The notes: generated by a model from the letters alone, not told the origin. Positions 1 through 9,500 are shown, counted from the stretch's first letter. The stretch is 10,048 bases of DNA from Monoraphidium neglectum (GCF_000611645.1 NW_014011418.1:1-10048); one strand, 5' to 3'. Numbers and translations: made by a program.

Positions 1-1535
1 CCGCCGCACGCCGCCGCGCGCCGGCCGCGCCGGCGGGCGCGGCAGAGGGCTGGAGGCCGCCGGCTGACTGCGACTTGTTGCGAGCCCAGGGGGGAAGCCG
101 GTCCTCTGGGAGGCCACCCTGCACCACAGGAGCGACGCCGCGCGCGCTTCAGCTGCCGCTCCCCGCGAGAGCACCCCCCTCAGCGCACCGGCCGGGCTCC
201 TGAGATCACTCGGTGCCCCCGATCAATATGAATACCACACGTGCCTGCGCCCCCATGCCGACCTAGAAACAGGTCGAGCTCACCGCAGGTTTTGATCGAG
301 GCGCGGCTGGCTGCCTGCCGGCTGGCCCCGCCCGCGCTGGCGCCTGCGCCACCGGTGCCCAAACGTCCGGGTCCCCTGGGTCCCCGACATGCTGTGCGTC
401 AATGGAAGGAACGAGACAGATTGCATGGATTGATTAGAAGTTCAAACTACTGGTGCGTTTGTGGGTGCGACTGACTGGTGCGTGATGACTAATGCGTCAA
501 CATTTGACGGCAACAGAATCGCCTGGGCGAGGCCGCTGACATTCGCCCAAAAGCACTCTGCAGGCTCCGTCGTATGCGGCGACCGCCACGCGCCAAAACA
601 GCAGCTGTGCGGCGGGGCGTGAGCAGCCCTGCGCCAGCCGCCCGCCCGCGGCCCCGCAGCAGGCACCACGGCCGCTGCATGCCGAGTTGCCTTGTCCCCG
701 CGTGCCTGGTGTTGCGCCTGCCTGTAGCCCTTGTCCGCGGCTGCAGCAATAAACGGGTCATCCATCTGCTTTGCGCACATGAAAGAGTGGCTGATCAGCG
801 CTCTGATGGGTAGCAATGGTGCGTGGTGTGTGTGCTTCTTGCAGATGGAAAGCAGCATGCACAAACCGCCACCAGACGCTTGACGCATGTGACGCATGTG
901 CAATTGAGTATTAGTCGACACCCCGCAAGCGGCATCGCACTGACAGCTTCGTCTGCAACCACAATCCCTCCCGCCCCACAAAGGACAAGCCATCTATGCT
1001 GCTCACCACGCTGTCGCCGCCCCCGCCCCCTCCGCGGCCGCCCGCCTGGCCGCCGCCGGCGGGGCACGACCGCAGCCCTTCCAGGGTCGCCTCCATCTCC
1101 TGCAGCAGCTGCTGCTCCTCCTGCAGCGACTTGATGAGAGACGCGTACTGGCCCTGCTTGTAGGGGTCGCCGGCTGACCCAGCTAGCCTTTTGATTGCAG
1201 AGTGGCGGGGTGGGTGCTGCTTTGTGGCGCGGCGCTCAAGCAGAAAGCCCAGGCAAGGGCAGCTGGTGCACGGGCTCATTGCGAGCTATGGCGGCCTGGA
1301 TGGCGGCGCCCGAACTGCTGTCATGGTCGCGTAATGCTATTGCTATGCAAGATATGTTTTCCGCTCAAGATTACGGTGCCTCCGGTGCTGCTACGCTCAC
1401 TCGCAAGAGCGCTCGTGCGCACCTGGCAAGCTGCGGCAGCAGCGCAGCAAAGTAGACGAGCGCGCTCGTCGGCTGGCCGGCTGCCGCCAGGTCCCTAGCA
1501 TCCATTATCTGCTGTGCGATCGCAGCACTATCCAT
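1..1535 (-). CDS. KATNA1: Katanin p60 catalytic subunit (microtubule-severing AAA ATPase), N-terminal part
   Basis: Four exons are visible: 1535-1423, 1187-1007, 391-284 and 118-<1, joining in phases 2, 0 and 0 to give about 173 residues. Residues 1-75 form the helical MIT-like domain: a stretch with ARDLAAAGQPTSALVYF matches the family's KLAREYALLGNYDSALVYY region, and the spacing from LLPQ to the later GDPYKQGQY fits animal and plant p60 without a gap. A Gly/Ala linker follows, then DPDVWAP at residues 105-111, a linker motif typical of plant and algal katanin (plant KTN1). Katanin p60 hexamers use ATP to extract tubulin and sever microtubules; the MIT-like domain binds tubulin and the p80 subunit. 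The AAA ATPase domain is not visible and should lie left of base 1. The ATG at 1535 is preferred because family members begin within about ten residues of the first helix. In-frame upstream ATGs exist (for example 1649), so a longer form is possible. The acceptor of intron 1 is AAAAG, less typical than the CAG used elsewhere. Exon 4 is the least certain exon. Confidence 0.9.
392..1006 (-). other. Katanin intron 2 (615 bases)
   Basis: The donor is GTGAGC at 1006-1001. The acceptor is CACAG at 396-392 after a pyrimidine-rich stretch. Both flanking exons are in phase 0. Open frames in the intron encode nothing recognisable. A perfect tandem pair of TGACGCATG lies at 881-898. A small extra exon cannot be excluded, but the flanking exons join well without one. 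Confidence 0.7.
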
Positions 1536-2172
1536 CGTCGCAAAAACGCGATGAAGCGCGACACACCAGGTGGCTCGTTCAAAGTTCGACTCTAGCTGTC
1601 GCGGGTGTGTGACAATTGCATCGTGAATCAACACAGCTTTTGTGACCATACGAATCGTTCGTGGTAGGGATAGATGGACTGCAACACCATTTTTTGCGTC
1701 GGGGCTGCCGCCTGATCTGGTACGGTACTGCTGATGTGACATCGCCCCCCCCCCCCCGGGCCACCCAAGGGGGTGCGGTGGACCCTGTCTTTGACGCCGC
1801 CCCCTTCCATCCCGACCAATGTTGCAAGCCACCCTTGCCCTACCAAAAGCTAGGGTTCGCACCTTGCAGTGTCGAAATGGAGCGTGTGTGCAAGGTAGCG
1901 GCAAAGGCCGCTGTCGTGGACGAGGGCCAAAAATCCAACAATCGTGGCCGAGGCGGCGATCATGGCCGCGACAGGCCGCTGCATCCGCCTTGGTCAAGGT
2001 GAAGGCTGTGTACAGGGATTGCACGCGTAACCTGTCAAGAGATCAGGGGACTTGGTGTCCGCAGCGCCATGATTGATGAGTAATCCGGGATACAAATCGT
2101 AAGCTTGGTACCTGTGCAAAAGCAGCCATTGACAAATTGACGTACAATTTGTGGTGGTGGTTGCCTGTACAT
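1536..2172 (-). promoter_or_regulatory. Katanin upstream region (5' UTR and promoter presumed)
   Basis: About 640 bases separate the katanin ATG from the presumed poly(A) signal of the INDH gene. No TATA box or other recognisable core promoter was found at a convincing place. The katanin reading frame stays open upstream to about 2024 without recognisable protein similarity. The region contains a run of 13 C on the plus strand. Its role as 5' UTR and promoter is inferred from position only. Confidence 0.4.
1745..1757. repeat. C13/G13 homopolymer upstream of katanin
   Basis: Thirteen consecutive C on the plus strand, read as G13 on the katanin-sense strand, about 210 bases before the katanin ATG. 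It could form G-rich secondary structure if transcribed, and is a site where sequencing or assembly length errors are likely. Confidence 0.85.
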
Positions 2173-2182
2173 TTACAAATTG
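2132..2182. repeat. Triple ACAAATTG cluster with hairpin
   Basis: ACAAATTG at 2132-2139 and its exact reverse complement CAATTTGT at 2145-2152 form an 8-bp stem with a 5-base loop. A third direct copy lies at 2175-2182 and overlaps the TGTAA element of the INDH 3' flank. All three copies are exact. In the minus-strand transcript the hairpin lies just downstream of the poly(A) signal. Confidence 0.75.
2173..2177 (-). terminator. Putative TGTAA polyadenylation signal of INDH
   Basis: TGTAA on the minus strand is the usual green-algal poly(A) signal. This is the first copy I find after the INDH stop codon, 312 bases downstream, which would give a 3' UTR of roughly 330 bases. The stretch between it and the stop has a small GGGTT/AACCC inverted repeat (2386-2397) and no recognisable gene. 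The assignment rests on motif and position; cleavage would follow a short distance further along the minus strand. Confidence 0.55.
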
Positions 2183-2460
2183 TTAACGACAATCTTAAAC
2201 TCAGCATCTCAAGCAGACCGCTGGCATGAGGGGCTTGGCTGGGGCATAGTGTGCGAAGGACTGCTTGCGCAATGCACTTGTGCAAGAAAGAATGTTCGAA
2301 CGAAAAGTGCAATCTTGCAAACTTGCCAGAAGAACGCAGACAAACGGTTTCACACAACAGCACTCTGAGGTGGACCACTGTCGCCGGGTTGTAACCCAGC
2401 TCTCTCGAGCACACTGTGAAGGTGGCATTGCAGGTCAAGGAGCACGTGATTGTTAAAACA

Positions 2461-2492
2461 ACCCCCCTACCTCTGACCGGTCACCCCCCTAC
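2461..2492. repeat. Paired ACCCCCCTAC repeats around a palindrome at the INDH stop
   Basis: The 10-mer ACCCCCCTAC occurs at 2461-2470 and 2483-2492, with the palindrome TGACCGGTCA (2474-2483) between them. The right-hand copy contains the INDH stop codon (TAG, 2491-2489). On the sense strand it gives two G6 runs directly after the stop. Function unknown. Confidence 0.6.
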
Positions 2493-4912
2493 TCGCTCAC
2501 AGAGATGGTCGGCCCCCCTCTCGCCGCCGCCGGGCCGCCTCCCGATTCCGACGTGCGCAGCTTCTCCCACACGCGCGTCGCGATTCTGACGTACGCTTTT
2601 GAGCTGGGGGCGTCTGGGTTGGCCACCACGACAGGCACGCCCTCGTCAGACTGCACTCTCACAGCCACCTCAAGCGGGACCTGCCGTCAGGGTAAGTGGT
2701 GGCGTTGGTAGCTTACTGTTACTAAATGAGTAATAAGTATAAGTGATCAGTTTGTAAGAGTGCGTGTCAACAACAAAACACAGTTGTCAAACGCGCCTGT
2801 GACAGGGTCGACCCATGATGCACGAACACGCCCTGGCGAGTGCAGGTGGGAGTGCAGTGATTCCCGGATTTTGATGAGTCACATGTTGTCATTTTGGTCC
2901 AACTGCTCACCTGCCCCAGCACCTCCAGTCCCAGGTCCTCCGCCGCCCGCTGCACTCCGCCCGCACCGAATATCGCCTCCTCGTGGCCGCACTTGGGGCA
3001 GCAGAACGCCGCCATGTTGTCCACCAGCCCCAGCAGCGGCACCCGCACCGCGCGGAACATCTGGGCGCCGCGCCTGCGGCGGCGGGCGGCGCGGGGTGTC
3101 GGGATCGTGCCTGCTTCGCGCGACACCATTCCCTCAAAGGTGCACAATTGCTATCAAATCAGTGCCATGAAGAAGGTAATGTCCGTATCCGTCAGTGGGA
3201 TGCACTGCGGCATTACAAGCTGCTTAGGGGCGTCGAGTCCGCCAGGGGGCCGCGGTACTTGGCCGTCGCTGCCCGCCACCTGCCCGGGCCAGGCAGATGA
3301 CGTCATCATGCGTCATTGCGCGGCTCCCACCTGGCGTCCAGCAGGGCTACATCCTGCGGCGTCGAGACGACAACGGCCCCAGACAGCGGCAGGCGCTGCC
3401 CCAGGGTGATCTGGGCGTCGCCGGTGCCTGGGGCGGTGGGGATACAGCTCTGGCGATTGCTGGTCGGATTGCTGCGGCCCAATCCCAGATGCCGCTCGCG
3501 TTCGGAAGACAACGCCGACCATTATCCTGGAACACAACTGAATTGCCTCCAGTTGCCCCCAGCCGCTCCCAAGGCAGCTGGATTACAAAATATGCCCCGT
3601 CCCCCCGCGTTCACACCACACACACGGCACCCAGGCACAGGCCGCGCGACAGCAGGGACCAAAAGAGCGGCGCTCAGCCGAGCCGCCCACCTGGCGGCAT
3701 GTCGATGACTAACACGTCCAGCTGCCCCCACGCCGTCCCGATCAGCATCTTGTCCAGCGCCTTGGTCGCCATGGGGCCCCGCCAGGCAATGGGCGCATCT
3801 CCCTGCCGGGTTGTGCCGGTAACATTTGTTTTCAGGGGTTTAGAGGGTCGTAGGCAGTGGGTGGCGGCGCTGCTGGGGTGGGCGTGAGATTTGCATAGAC
3901 CCGGGGTTGGTGAAGGGTCGGGGCGGCATCTGCAGCGATTCAGCGGGGGCGTGGCGCAGGCTGGTCGCTAAATGGGGGACTTGAGACCGTGCGCAGCAGG
4001 GGCCGGAAGAGCCTCTGCGCCGCCGCTTGGGGCGCGGCCGCCTGCCCCTGCCCGGCAGTGACGTGCGGGGCAATGTGTTTCGCCCCGCCACCGCTCGAGC
4101 AATGCACTGGCGGCGCGTATTCATTCTGGACTACGCACTTCTGTGAAAAAGCCCATGGAAATGACTTTGACATTGTAGTTTTCTGGTGGGACCATCAAGC
4201 CCTCTGTTGGGGGGTGGTTGGCGGGGCAAGGCTGAGAGCCTGCTTCACACGCTGCATCTCATGATGTGCAGCCGGCCAAGGCGTGCAAGGGGAAGCGGGC
4301 CACAGTACAAGATGGTGGAGGTGAACCTGCAGATAGTGCACATGCACGCGTGCCGCGCGCCGCCGCTGTCGATTTATCGGTGTCATTGGGCAGGCACCTG
4401 CCGTGGCGAGCGGCTCCCCTCTCAAGTTCATGAGTGTTGGCGCTGATGGGCCGTGGATGTCTGCATCCAAGAGGCCCACCCTCAGCCCAAGCCTGGTGGC
4501 CAGGGCAACCGCCACATTTGCTGCGGCCGGGTGGTGGCCAAAGGGGGTTAGAGTTGTCAGCGGATATTTGTGTGTGGGAGAGGAGACAGGCCGGCGGCCG
4601 CGTCACCAGTGGTTTCATCAGTTGCCCGCCCGTTGCTGCGCTTGTCCAATCACCTGCGACCGTTGACTTGCCCACACCACCTTTGCCGGATGCAACAGCA
4701 ACAATGTGCTGCACCCCAGCCAGCCCAAGCCGCTTGGCTGGATGCGCCGCAGGGCCCGCGGTGGTGGCATCAGCAGCACATGCAGCTGTTCCAGGCAACC
4801 GCTGAGCCGTCGCCATAGGTGCTCCATGGGCCTGCCAGCGCTGTGCCAGCGCAGTGGTGCTGGGTATAATATTCCAAACCGCTGCCGAGAGCGCCCTCGC
4901 CTGCACGCTCAT
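2489..4912 (-). CDS. INDH: Mitochondrial P-loop Fe-S carrier, INDH/Ind1/NUBPL type (complex I assembly)
   Basis: Seven exons (4912-4654, 4520-4398, 4203-4139, 3802-3691, 3427-3331, 3073-2911, 2680-2489) join in frame to 336 residues plus TAG. The product is a Mrp/Nbp35-family P-loop NTPase. Visible motifs: deviant Walker [10 protein letters not shown] (76-84), [10 protein letters not shown] (103-112), SMGFFTE (143-149), AWRGPM near 155, VIDMPPGTGD (181-190), [11 protein letters not shown] (208-218), [10 protein letters not shown] (230-239), the Fe-S-binding CPKC (244-247) and [13 protein letters not shown] ending near residue 281. The family delivers a [4Fe-4S] cluster to respiratory complex I in mitochondria. 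The first 47 residues lack Asp and Glu and carry scattered Arg, as expected of a mitochondrial presequence. The DUF59 domain of chloroplast HCF101 is absent, which favours INDH. The start is the first ATG of the open frame; the frame stays open upstream to 5239 but has no ATG there. The last 20 or so residues (Gly/Ala-rich) are not conserved in family members I recall. Introns are 133-336 bases; the longest, 4138-3803, holds nothing recognisable. Confidence 0.95.
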
Positions 4913-5233
4913 ACTGCCTGCGCCTGAGATCACAGCATGCCTTTCGATAAAAACAATTATGTTGCGCGACTGTTGACGGATATCATAGGTTTCGGTGTCA
5001 CGCGAGCTGCCACCGTGAAGATGTACCGTGCAGTAGCAAAATCCTTGCGCGTGGTCTATGGATTGACACCAGTCCAGGCGTGTGCTCCTGAGCAAGATCA
5101 GCCTGTTTTGTACTGCCCTTCTGTGTATCAAGGTGCCATGAGACAAGAACAGTATATCAGAGAATCGTCTTGGGCATGACACATTCCCGGTGTCGGTTGT
5201 TGAGCCTGGTTCTGTTTCCAGCGTTGCTACTGA

Positions 5234-5247
5234 AGTCAATATTGACT
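5234..5247. promoter_or_regulatory. Inverted TTGACT pair (W-box-like palindrome) upstream of INDH
   Basis: AGTCAATATTGACT is a perfect 14-bp palindrome about 320 bases upstream of the INDH ATG. Each arm contains TTGACT, which fits the plant W-box TTGAC[C/T] bound by WRKY factors, a family also present in green algae. The palindrome is seen directly; factor binding is inferred. Confidence 0.3.
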
Positions 5248-5337
5248 AATGTTTTGTAGTTGCTGTCATCATGAAAAGGCTTCCAAGGATACTAAGAATA
5301 AGCAAAACAAACAAGGCAGATGACATGATCTTGTAGC

Positions 5338-5350
5338 CATGCATGCATGC
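5338..5350. repeat. CATGCATGCATGC run (RY-like motifs)
   Basis: Three overlapping CATGC units form a self-complementary stretch about 425 bases upstream of the INDH start. CATGCA is the core of the RY element bound by plant B3-domain factors. It could equally be a short simple repeat. Confidence 0.35.
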
Positions 5351-6230
5351 GCAAGTTTAGCGCCTAGCCAGCGGGTGGCAGATGCAGAAGCCAAATCAAT
5401 CACACCACACGTGTATTGAGCAGGGGGATTTCAAGTTCGGCGGCAATTCAAACATGACCTTAGCGCCTGCAGCTAAGCTTGGACCCCAACGCGGCCACGG
5501 GCGACCTGCACACCGTGCATGCAACAACGAACTGCCCGATAGCGATCAATGTGACCACCAGGCCAAGAGCCCGGCCACAAGCAGTGGGCTGCCTTATCAG
5601 CAGAGTTGACTATAGGATCACATGAAACGCAGTGGAGCAGCTGGTCAGCCTGAGTGCAGACGCGACAGTGAGACTCTCTGCTTGCAAGAGGCCCGGGCGG
5701 ATCTGGGTGCGCGCCCGAGCAGAGCGCCACGGGCGGCAAAGAGCCCGCGAGCACCTGCCACTTCAAGGGGGTGGCTAACCCATCAAGGTGCTGCAGCTGC
5801 CTATGTTGTGGCTGACTTGAGCCCTGAACATTGTTTTTTTTTCATTGAGGCAGACTAAAAGCATAGACCTTCAACGCGCTCAGGCCTGACTTTGGCAGGC
5901 TATCGTGTGCAACATCATCAGACAAGGTTTCCTTTGCTACCCTCCTCGTCCATCTGGGGGTAACAAACGCGACGCCGCCCCTCGCCCACCCAGGGGGTGG
6001 CACCTGCATGACTGTTTGTGCGTCCCTTGGTCGACCCGACTCCTTTCGCTGACTCTTCACTTGCGGCACGCACATTTGTAGGCTTGCAACCGCGCCTGTT
6101 GTTGCTAACACTGCATGAGCGCAGGAGCGCATGAGGTGAGTCGGGCAGGTTGCGCCCATGAAGACCAGAAAACTGGCAGTCGAAGCAAAAAATGTGAAGT
6201 TGGATGCTGACGGGATCAATGCTCCGGCTG

Positions 6231-6248
6231 CTCCCAGAATTCTGGGAG
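6231..6248. repeat. Perfect 18-bp palindrome
   Basis: CTCCCAGAATTCTGGGAG is perfectly self-complementary with no spacer and lies about 345 bases beyond the DEG7 stop. In DNA it could form a cruciform or bind a dimeric protein. In RNA it would fold as a hairpin only with the central bases unpaired. No known element was recognised. Confidence 0.7.
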
Positions 6249-6516
6249 ACCTCAAAAAGCAAAAAAAATCCACCTGCAAAAGACTCCTCGACACCCAACG
6301 CCCCCAGCACCACCTGGCCCCCGCTCAAAATCACCGGGGGACGGCACACACGCCTGCAAGTGCAGTGCCATCGCGCCACACCACCAACACTGCGCCGCCA
6401 TATCCAAGCGCCGCGCCGGGGCCAGCACCTGGGCAAGCGGCCGCGGCTTCCCCCAGCACCGCGGGTAATGCGCATGTAAGGGGCCGCCGTCACCGGGCAC
6501 CTCACAGCCACGCCGT

Positions 6517-6574
6517 CGCGGCGCCCGCCAGCGTTCTGTTGCTCTCCGCTTGCGCGGCGCCCGCCAGCGTTCTG
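6517..6574. repeat. 22-bp direct repeat just after the DEG7 stop
   Basis: An exact 22-bp unit occurs at 6517-6538 and 6553-6574, a 36-base period. Its core is GCGCCCGCCAGCGTTCTG. The copies start 18 bases past the DEG7 stop, in the presumed 3' UTR. Perfect identity suggests a recent local duplication. Confidence 0.8.
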
Positions 6575-6592
6575 ATTTTCAGGGGCGCGGCG

Positions 6593-9500
6593 CTAGTGGC
6601 CTTGGCCCCCGCTGATCAGCGTGCGACGCCAGGTGGCAGTCCCCAGGTCCAGCCGCAGCTCCCAGGTGGGGAAGTAGCGCAGGTCCACGCGCACCGACAG
6701 CACCTGGGGAGAGCGGCGGCAGCGCGGTGCGGGGCGGGACGGCAGTTATGCAGTTGCGTGTCTGATGGCTGACGCGCGCACCCTGGAAAGAGCGGCCGCG
6801 ACGCGGCGCACGCGGCAGGCCGGCGGCCGGCGGGGTCCGCGAGCGGCGGCTACTGCGCGGCCAGCAGCCGGGGCTGCGCGCCTGCGGACGTCGCAGTGCA
6901 CAGCCCCTGCGGCTCCACCGCCGCCTCCGCCCCGCCCGCCGACACCACGCGCGGCGCCTGCCCGTTCAGCCGCCACAAACAAGCCAGCCGCCCCCTCCCG
7001 CGCGCCCGGCGCGGGCGGCGGCCACGGGGCCACGCCCTTGCTCGCACCTTCCGCTGCGTCGTCTCAAGGTGGCACAGGCAGACGCGCGCAAAGTCGCCGT
7101 CCCCCAGGCCCTCCACCGCCGCCAAAAACGCGTCCAGGTCGGGCGTGGGCCGCCCGTTGACCTCCAGGATTGCGTGGAGGGCGTAAAGCCCATATCGGTG
7201 CGCGGGCGACCCGTGGTGCCACCTGGCGGGCGGGTCGCGGGGTATGTGGCGCGTGTGCAACAAGTGCGCAGGTCGCGGGGGGCGGTGGGCGGGAGGCCCG
7301 AGCGGCTGACGGCGTGCCAAACACGTGCTCCTTCAGACGTGGCTGTTATCGGTGCTCGCCTGAAACCGTTTGATTGAAGCTTTGAGAGGAGGGCAGTGGG
7401 ACAAGTCTGGCGGCGGTGGCAGCAGTGGCCGGCCCGCGAGCGCAGCCGCGTCCCCTGCAGCCAGGCCGCCGCGCCCCACCTGCTGATGTAGACGCCGCCA
7501 CCCCCTGGCGGCAGGAACCCCAGCTCCCGCACCGCGCGGTGCGGCGCCTGCAGCTGCGCGCCCGCCCAGTGCACCAGCCGGCTGGTGCCCATGCCGCACT
7601 CCTCCTGGAGCCGCACCCGCACGTCCCGCACGGCGCGGGACTTGTCGAACACGGTGAGCATGACCTCGGGCAGCTGCCGGGCGGCTTCCACCCCGCCCTG
7701 GCGCTGGCCCCCCTGCTCATCCTGCTGCTGCTGCTGCTGCTGCTGACCTGCGCCGCCCTTGATGACAGGAGCCGTGCCCTGCTGCTGCTCTGGCGGGCGC
7801 TTGCTGCTGCCCCCCTCCTGCACGCCATTGGCTTCCAAGCCGCCCATGCCGCCGCCCATGCCGCCGCTGCCTTGACGCTCGCCTTGCCCTTCCCCCTTGG
7901 CATCCTCGTCATCTCCCTGCCGCTTCCCCCGTCTCCGCCCCTGCCGCTGCTTCGTTGGCTGCTGCCCCTGCCCCTGCCCGCCGCCGCGCCGCCGCTTGGC
8001 AGGCGGCGCCGCCGCTGCGCCGGCCTCCGCGCTCGCCGCCTCCTCCGCCTCGCCCTCGCCGCAGCCGCCGCCCGCCGCCGGCGCCTCGCACGCCCGCTGT
8101 ATTGCGGCGTCGACGTCCCCGAAGCACGTCACCGGCCGCCCGTCGATCTGCAGGATCATGTCGCCGCCGCTCAGCAGCGCCGCTGCTGGGCTGTCGGCGA
8201 CGCAGCTGCGCACGCGCAAAACCTGCCGCCGCTCCGGGTCGAGCGCGTCGAGGCGCGAGACCCAGGCGCCTGGCAGGCCAAACTGGGCCGCCTTGGACAG
8301 CAGGACCGCCTCCAGCTCGGCGTCCAGTGTCCTACGTATGATTCATTGGCGTTCCCGAGGTTGCGCGTGGGACGCGGAAGGGCCCGACGACGATGTAGGG
8401 GGACGTTGCTGGATTGAGATTCGTCGCACCTGAGAAACCCCCTTTCGTGACAGCTTCACATGCCTCGAGGCAATCGGCACCTCTTTCCTGAGGGGTCGAT
8501 AGCCTTCCAACCCCCCGCGGCGGCCCAACACTGCGCCAATACTGCCGCACCTGACAGGCGGCGTGGCCAGCACAGGCGTGGTGTCGAGGGCAGCCAGCTT
8601 CTCCACCCAGGGCGCAAACACGTGCGTCGGCAGCCCTGCGCACCACTCGCGCTCCTCCTTATCCACTTGCTCTGATTCGGAGAAAACGAGGGAGCGGGTT
8701 TGGTTGGGTTTATACGATGTGCGGCGCCGCGCATGCCTGGCTGGCACCAGGCCGGGTCCTTGAGCAGGCAGCAGGGGGTGCAAACAAGAGCAAGAAACGG
8801 CGGCGGCAAAGCTGGCTCCGACAGGCGCCGCGCCGACGGCCCCGCCGCCCCTTTGCGCCCCGGCTGCGCGCACCCGCGTAGCTGCCCCACAGCGCACGCA
8901 CGCGGCCGGCGTCGTCGGTGAGCACGCCGCTGAACGACGCCCCAAAGTCGTGGTCCAGCCTGATGACCTCCTCGTGCACGGCGCGGAAACTGCCGGCGGG
9001 AGGTTTTGGGGGCGCGCGGGCGTGTGGCGGGGCCTCAGGGCGGGAGTGCTGCGGTCAGCGGCTTATGAGGGGTTGAGACGGGTTCGAGTGGCGTTGAGTG
9101 TGGGGTAAGGTGGACAGCTACAAGAGGGAATATTTGTTGTAAGGCGTGCCTATGCCAGCTGCACACGTGCGTGCATTCATGTGCTTCAAATTTTTTGTGG
9201 GAGTGTGCTTGAGGGGGTGCGTGTGCGCACGCAAGCGTATTTGTGTGTGAGTGTGTGTGTGTGACGTGTGTGTGTGTGTGTGTGCTTGTGTTGTGTGTTG
9301 GTGTGTGTGAGTGTGTGTGTATATGTGTGTGCGCGCGCGCGCGTGCGCAAACACGTGTCGCGCGTGCCAGCGCGTGAATGCTTTGTTCTTGCCGTATAAA
9401 TGCAGGACGCCCAGGGTGCTCAAAGGTGCGCAGGCACGGCCGCCTGGGAGGCATGAAACGCGACGAGCGGCGCCCACTGTGCCTCCTTGAAAAGAAATCC

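Larger units (their letters stand above)
4913..6592. other. Long intergenic interval: INDH upstream region and DEG7 3' flank
   Basis: About 1.7 kb without a supportable gene lies between the INDH start and the DEG7 stop. The part near INDH (4913-5400) is clearly less GC-rich than the exons, as expected of a promoter and 5' UTR. The part near 6592 should be DEG7 3' UTR, but I see no TGTAA on the minus strand here, so its end is unknown. Open frames on either strand show no family motif. The interval holds an inverted TTGACT pair (5234-5247), a CATGCA run (5338-5350), an 18-bp palindrome (6231-6248) and a 22-bp direct repeat (6517-6574). Confidence 0.6.

Noticed and set aside
442..993. 183-codon minus-strand open frame inside the katanin locus
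   Set aside because: The flanking katanin exons join in phase without it, and its sequence has no katanin features. Treated as intron 2.
2101..2112. Adjacent HindIII and KpnI sites (AAGCTTGGTACC) as in cloning polylinkers
   Set aside because: The flanking bases do not continue any polylinker I know, and the surrounding sequence is natural intergenic DNA. Chance is the simplest explanation.
2489..4912. HCF101 (chloroplast photosystem I Fe-S scaffold) as an alternative identity
   Set aside because: HCF101 carries a DUF59 domain before the P-loop and a DUF971-type C-terminus. Neither is present; the P-loop follows only about 60 residues of presequence and linker, and the CPKC and C-terminal core match INDH/NUBPL.
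5266..5272. ATGATGA on the minus strand as a box C of a C/D snoRNA
   Set aside because: No CTGA at a suitable distance with a closing terminal stem was found.
5842..6294. 150-codon minus-strand open frame downstream of DEG7
   Set aside because: No recognisable family. It lies in the presumed DEG7 3' UTR and has no supporting exon structure.
6158..6772. 204-codon plus-strand open frame whose first 45 residues look fairly protein-like
   Set aside because: It runs antisense through the last DEG7 exon and becomes Ala/Pro/His-rich low complexity. No motif or splice structure supports a gene, though the first part deserves a transcript check.
7416..8417. 333-codon plus-strand open frame, Leu/Ala/Arg/Pro-rich, with a hydrophobic poly-Leu stretch
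   Set aside because: It is antisense to the large DEG7 exon. The poly-Leu comes from the CTG repeat, and the frame is open because the DNA is GC-rich. The minus strand has clear homology and phase-consistent splicing.
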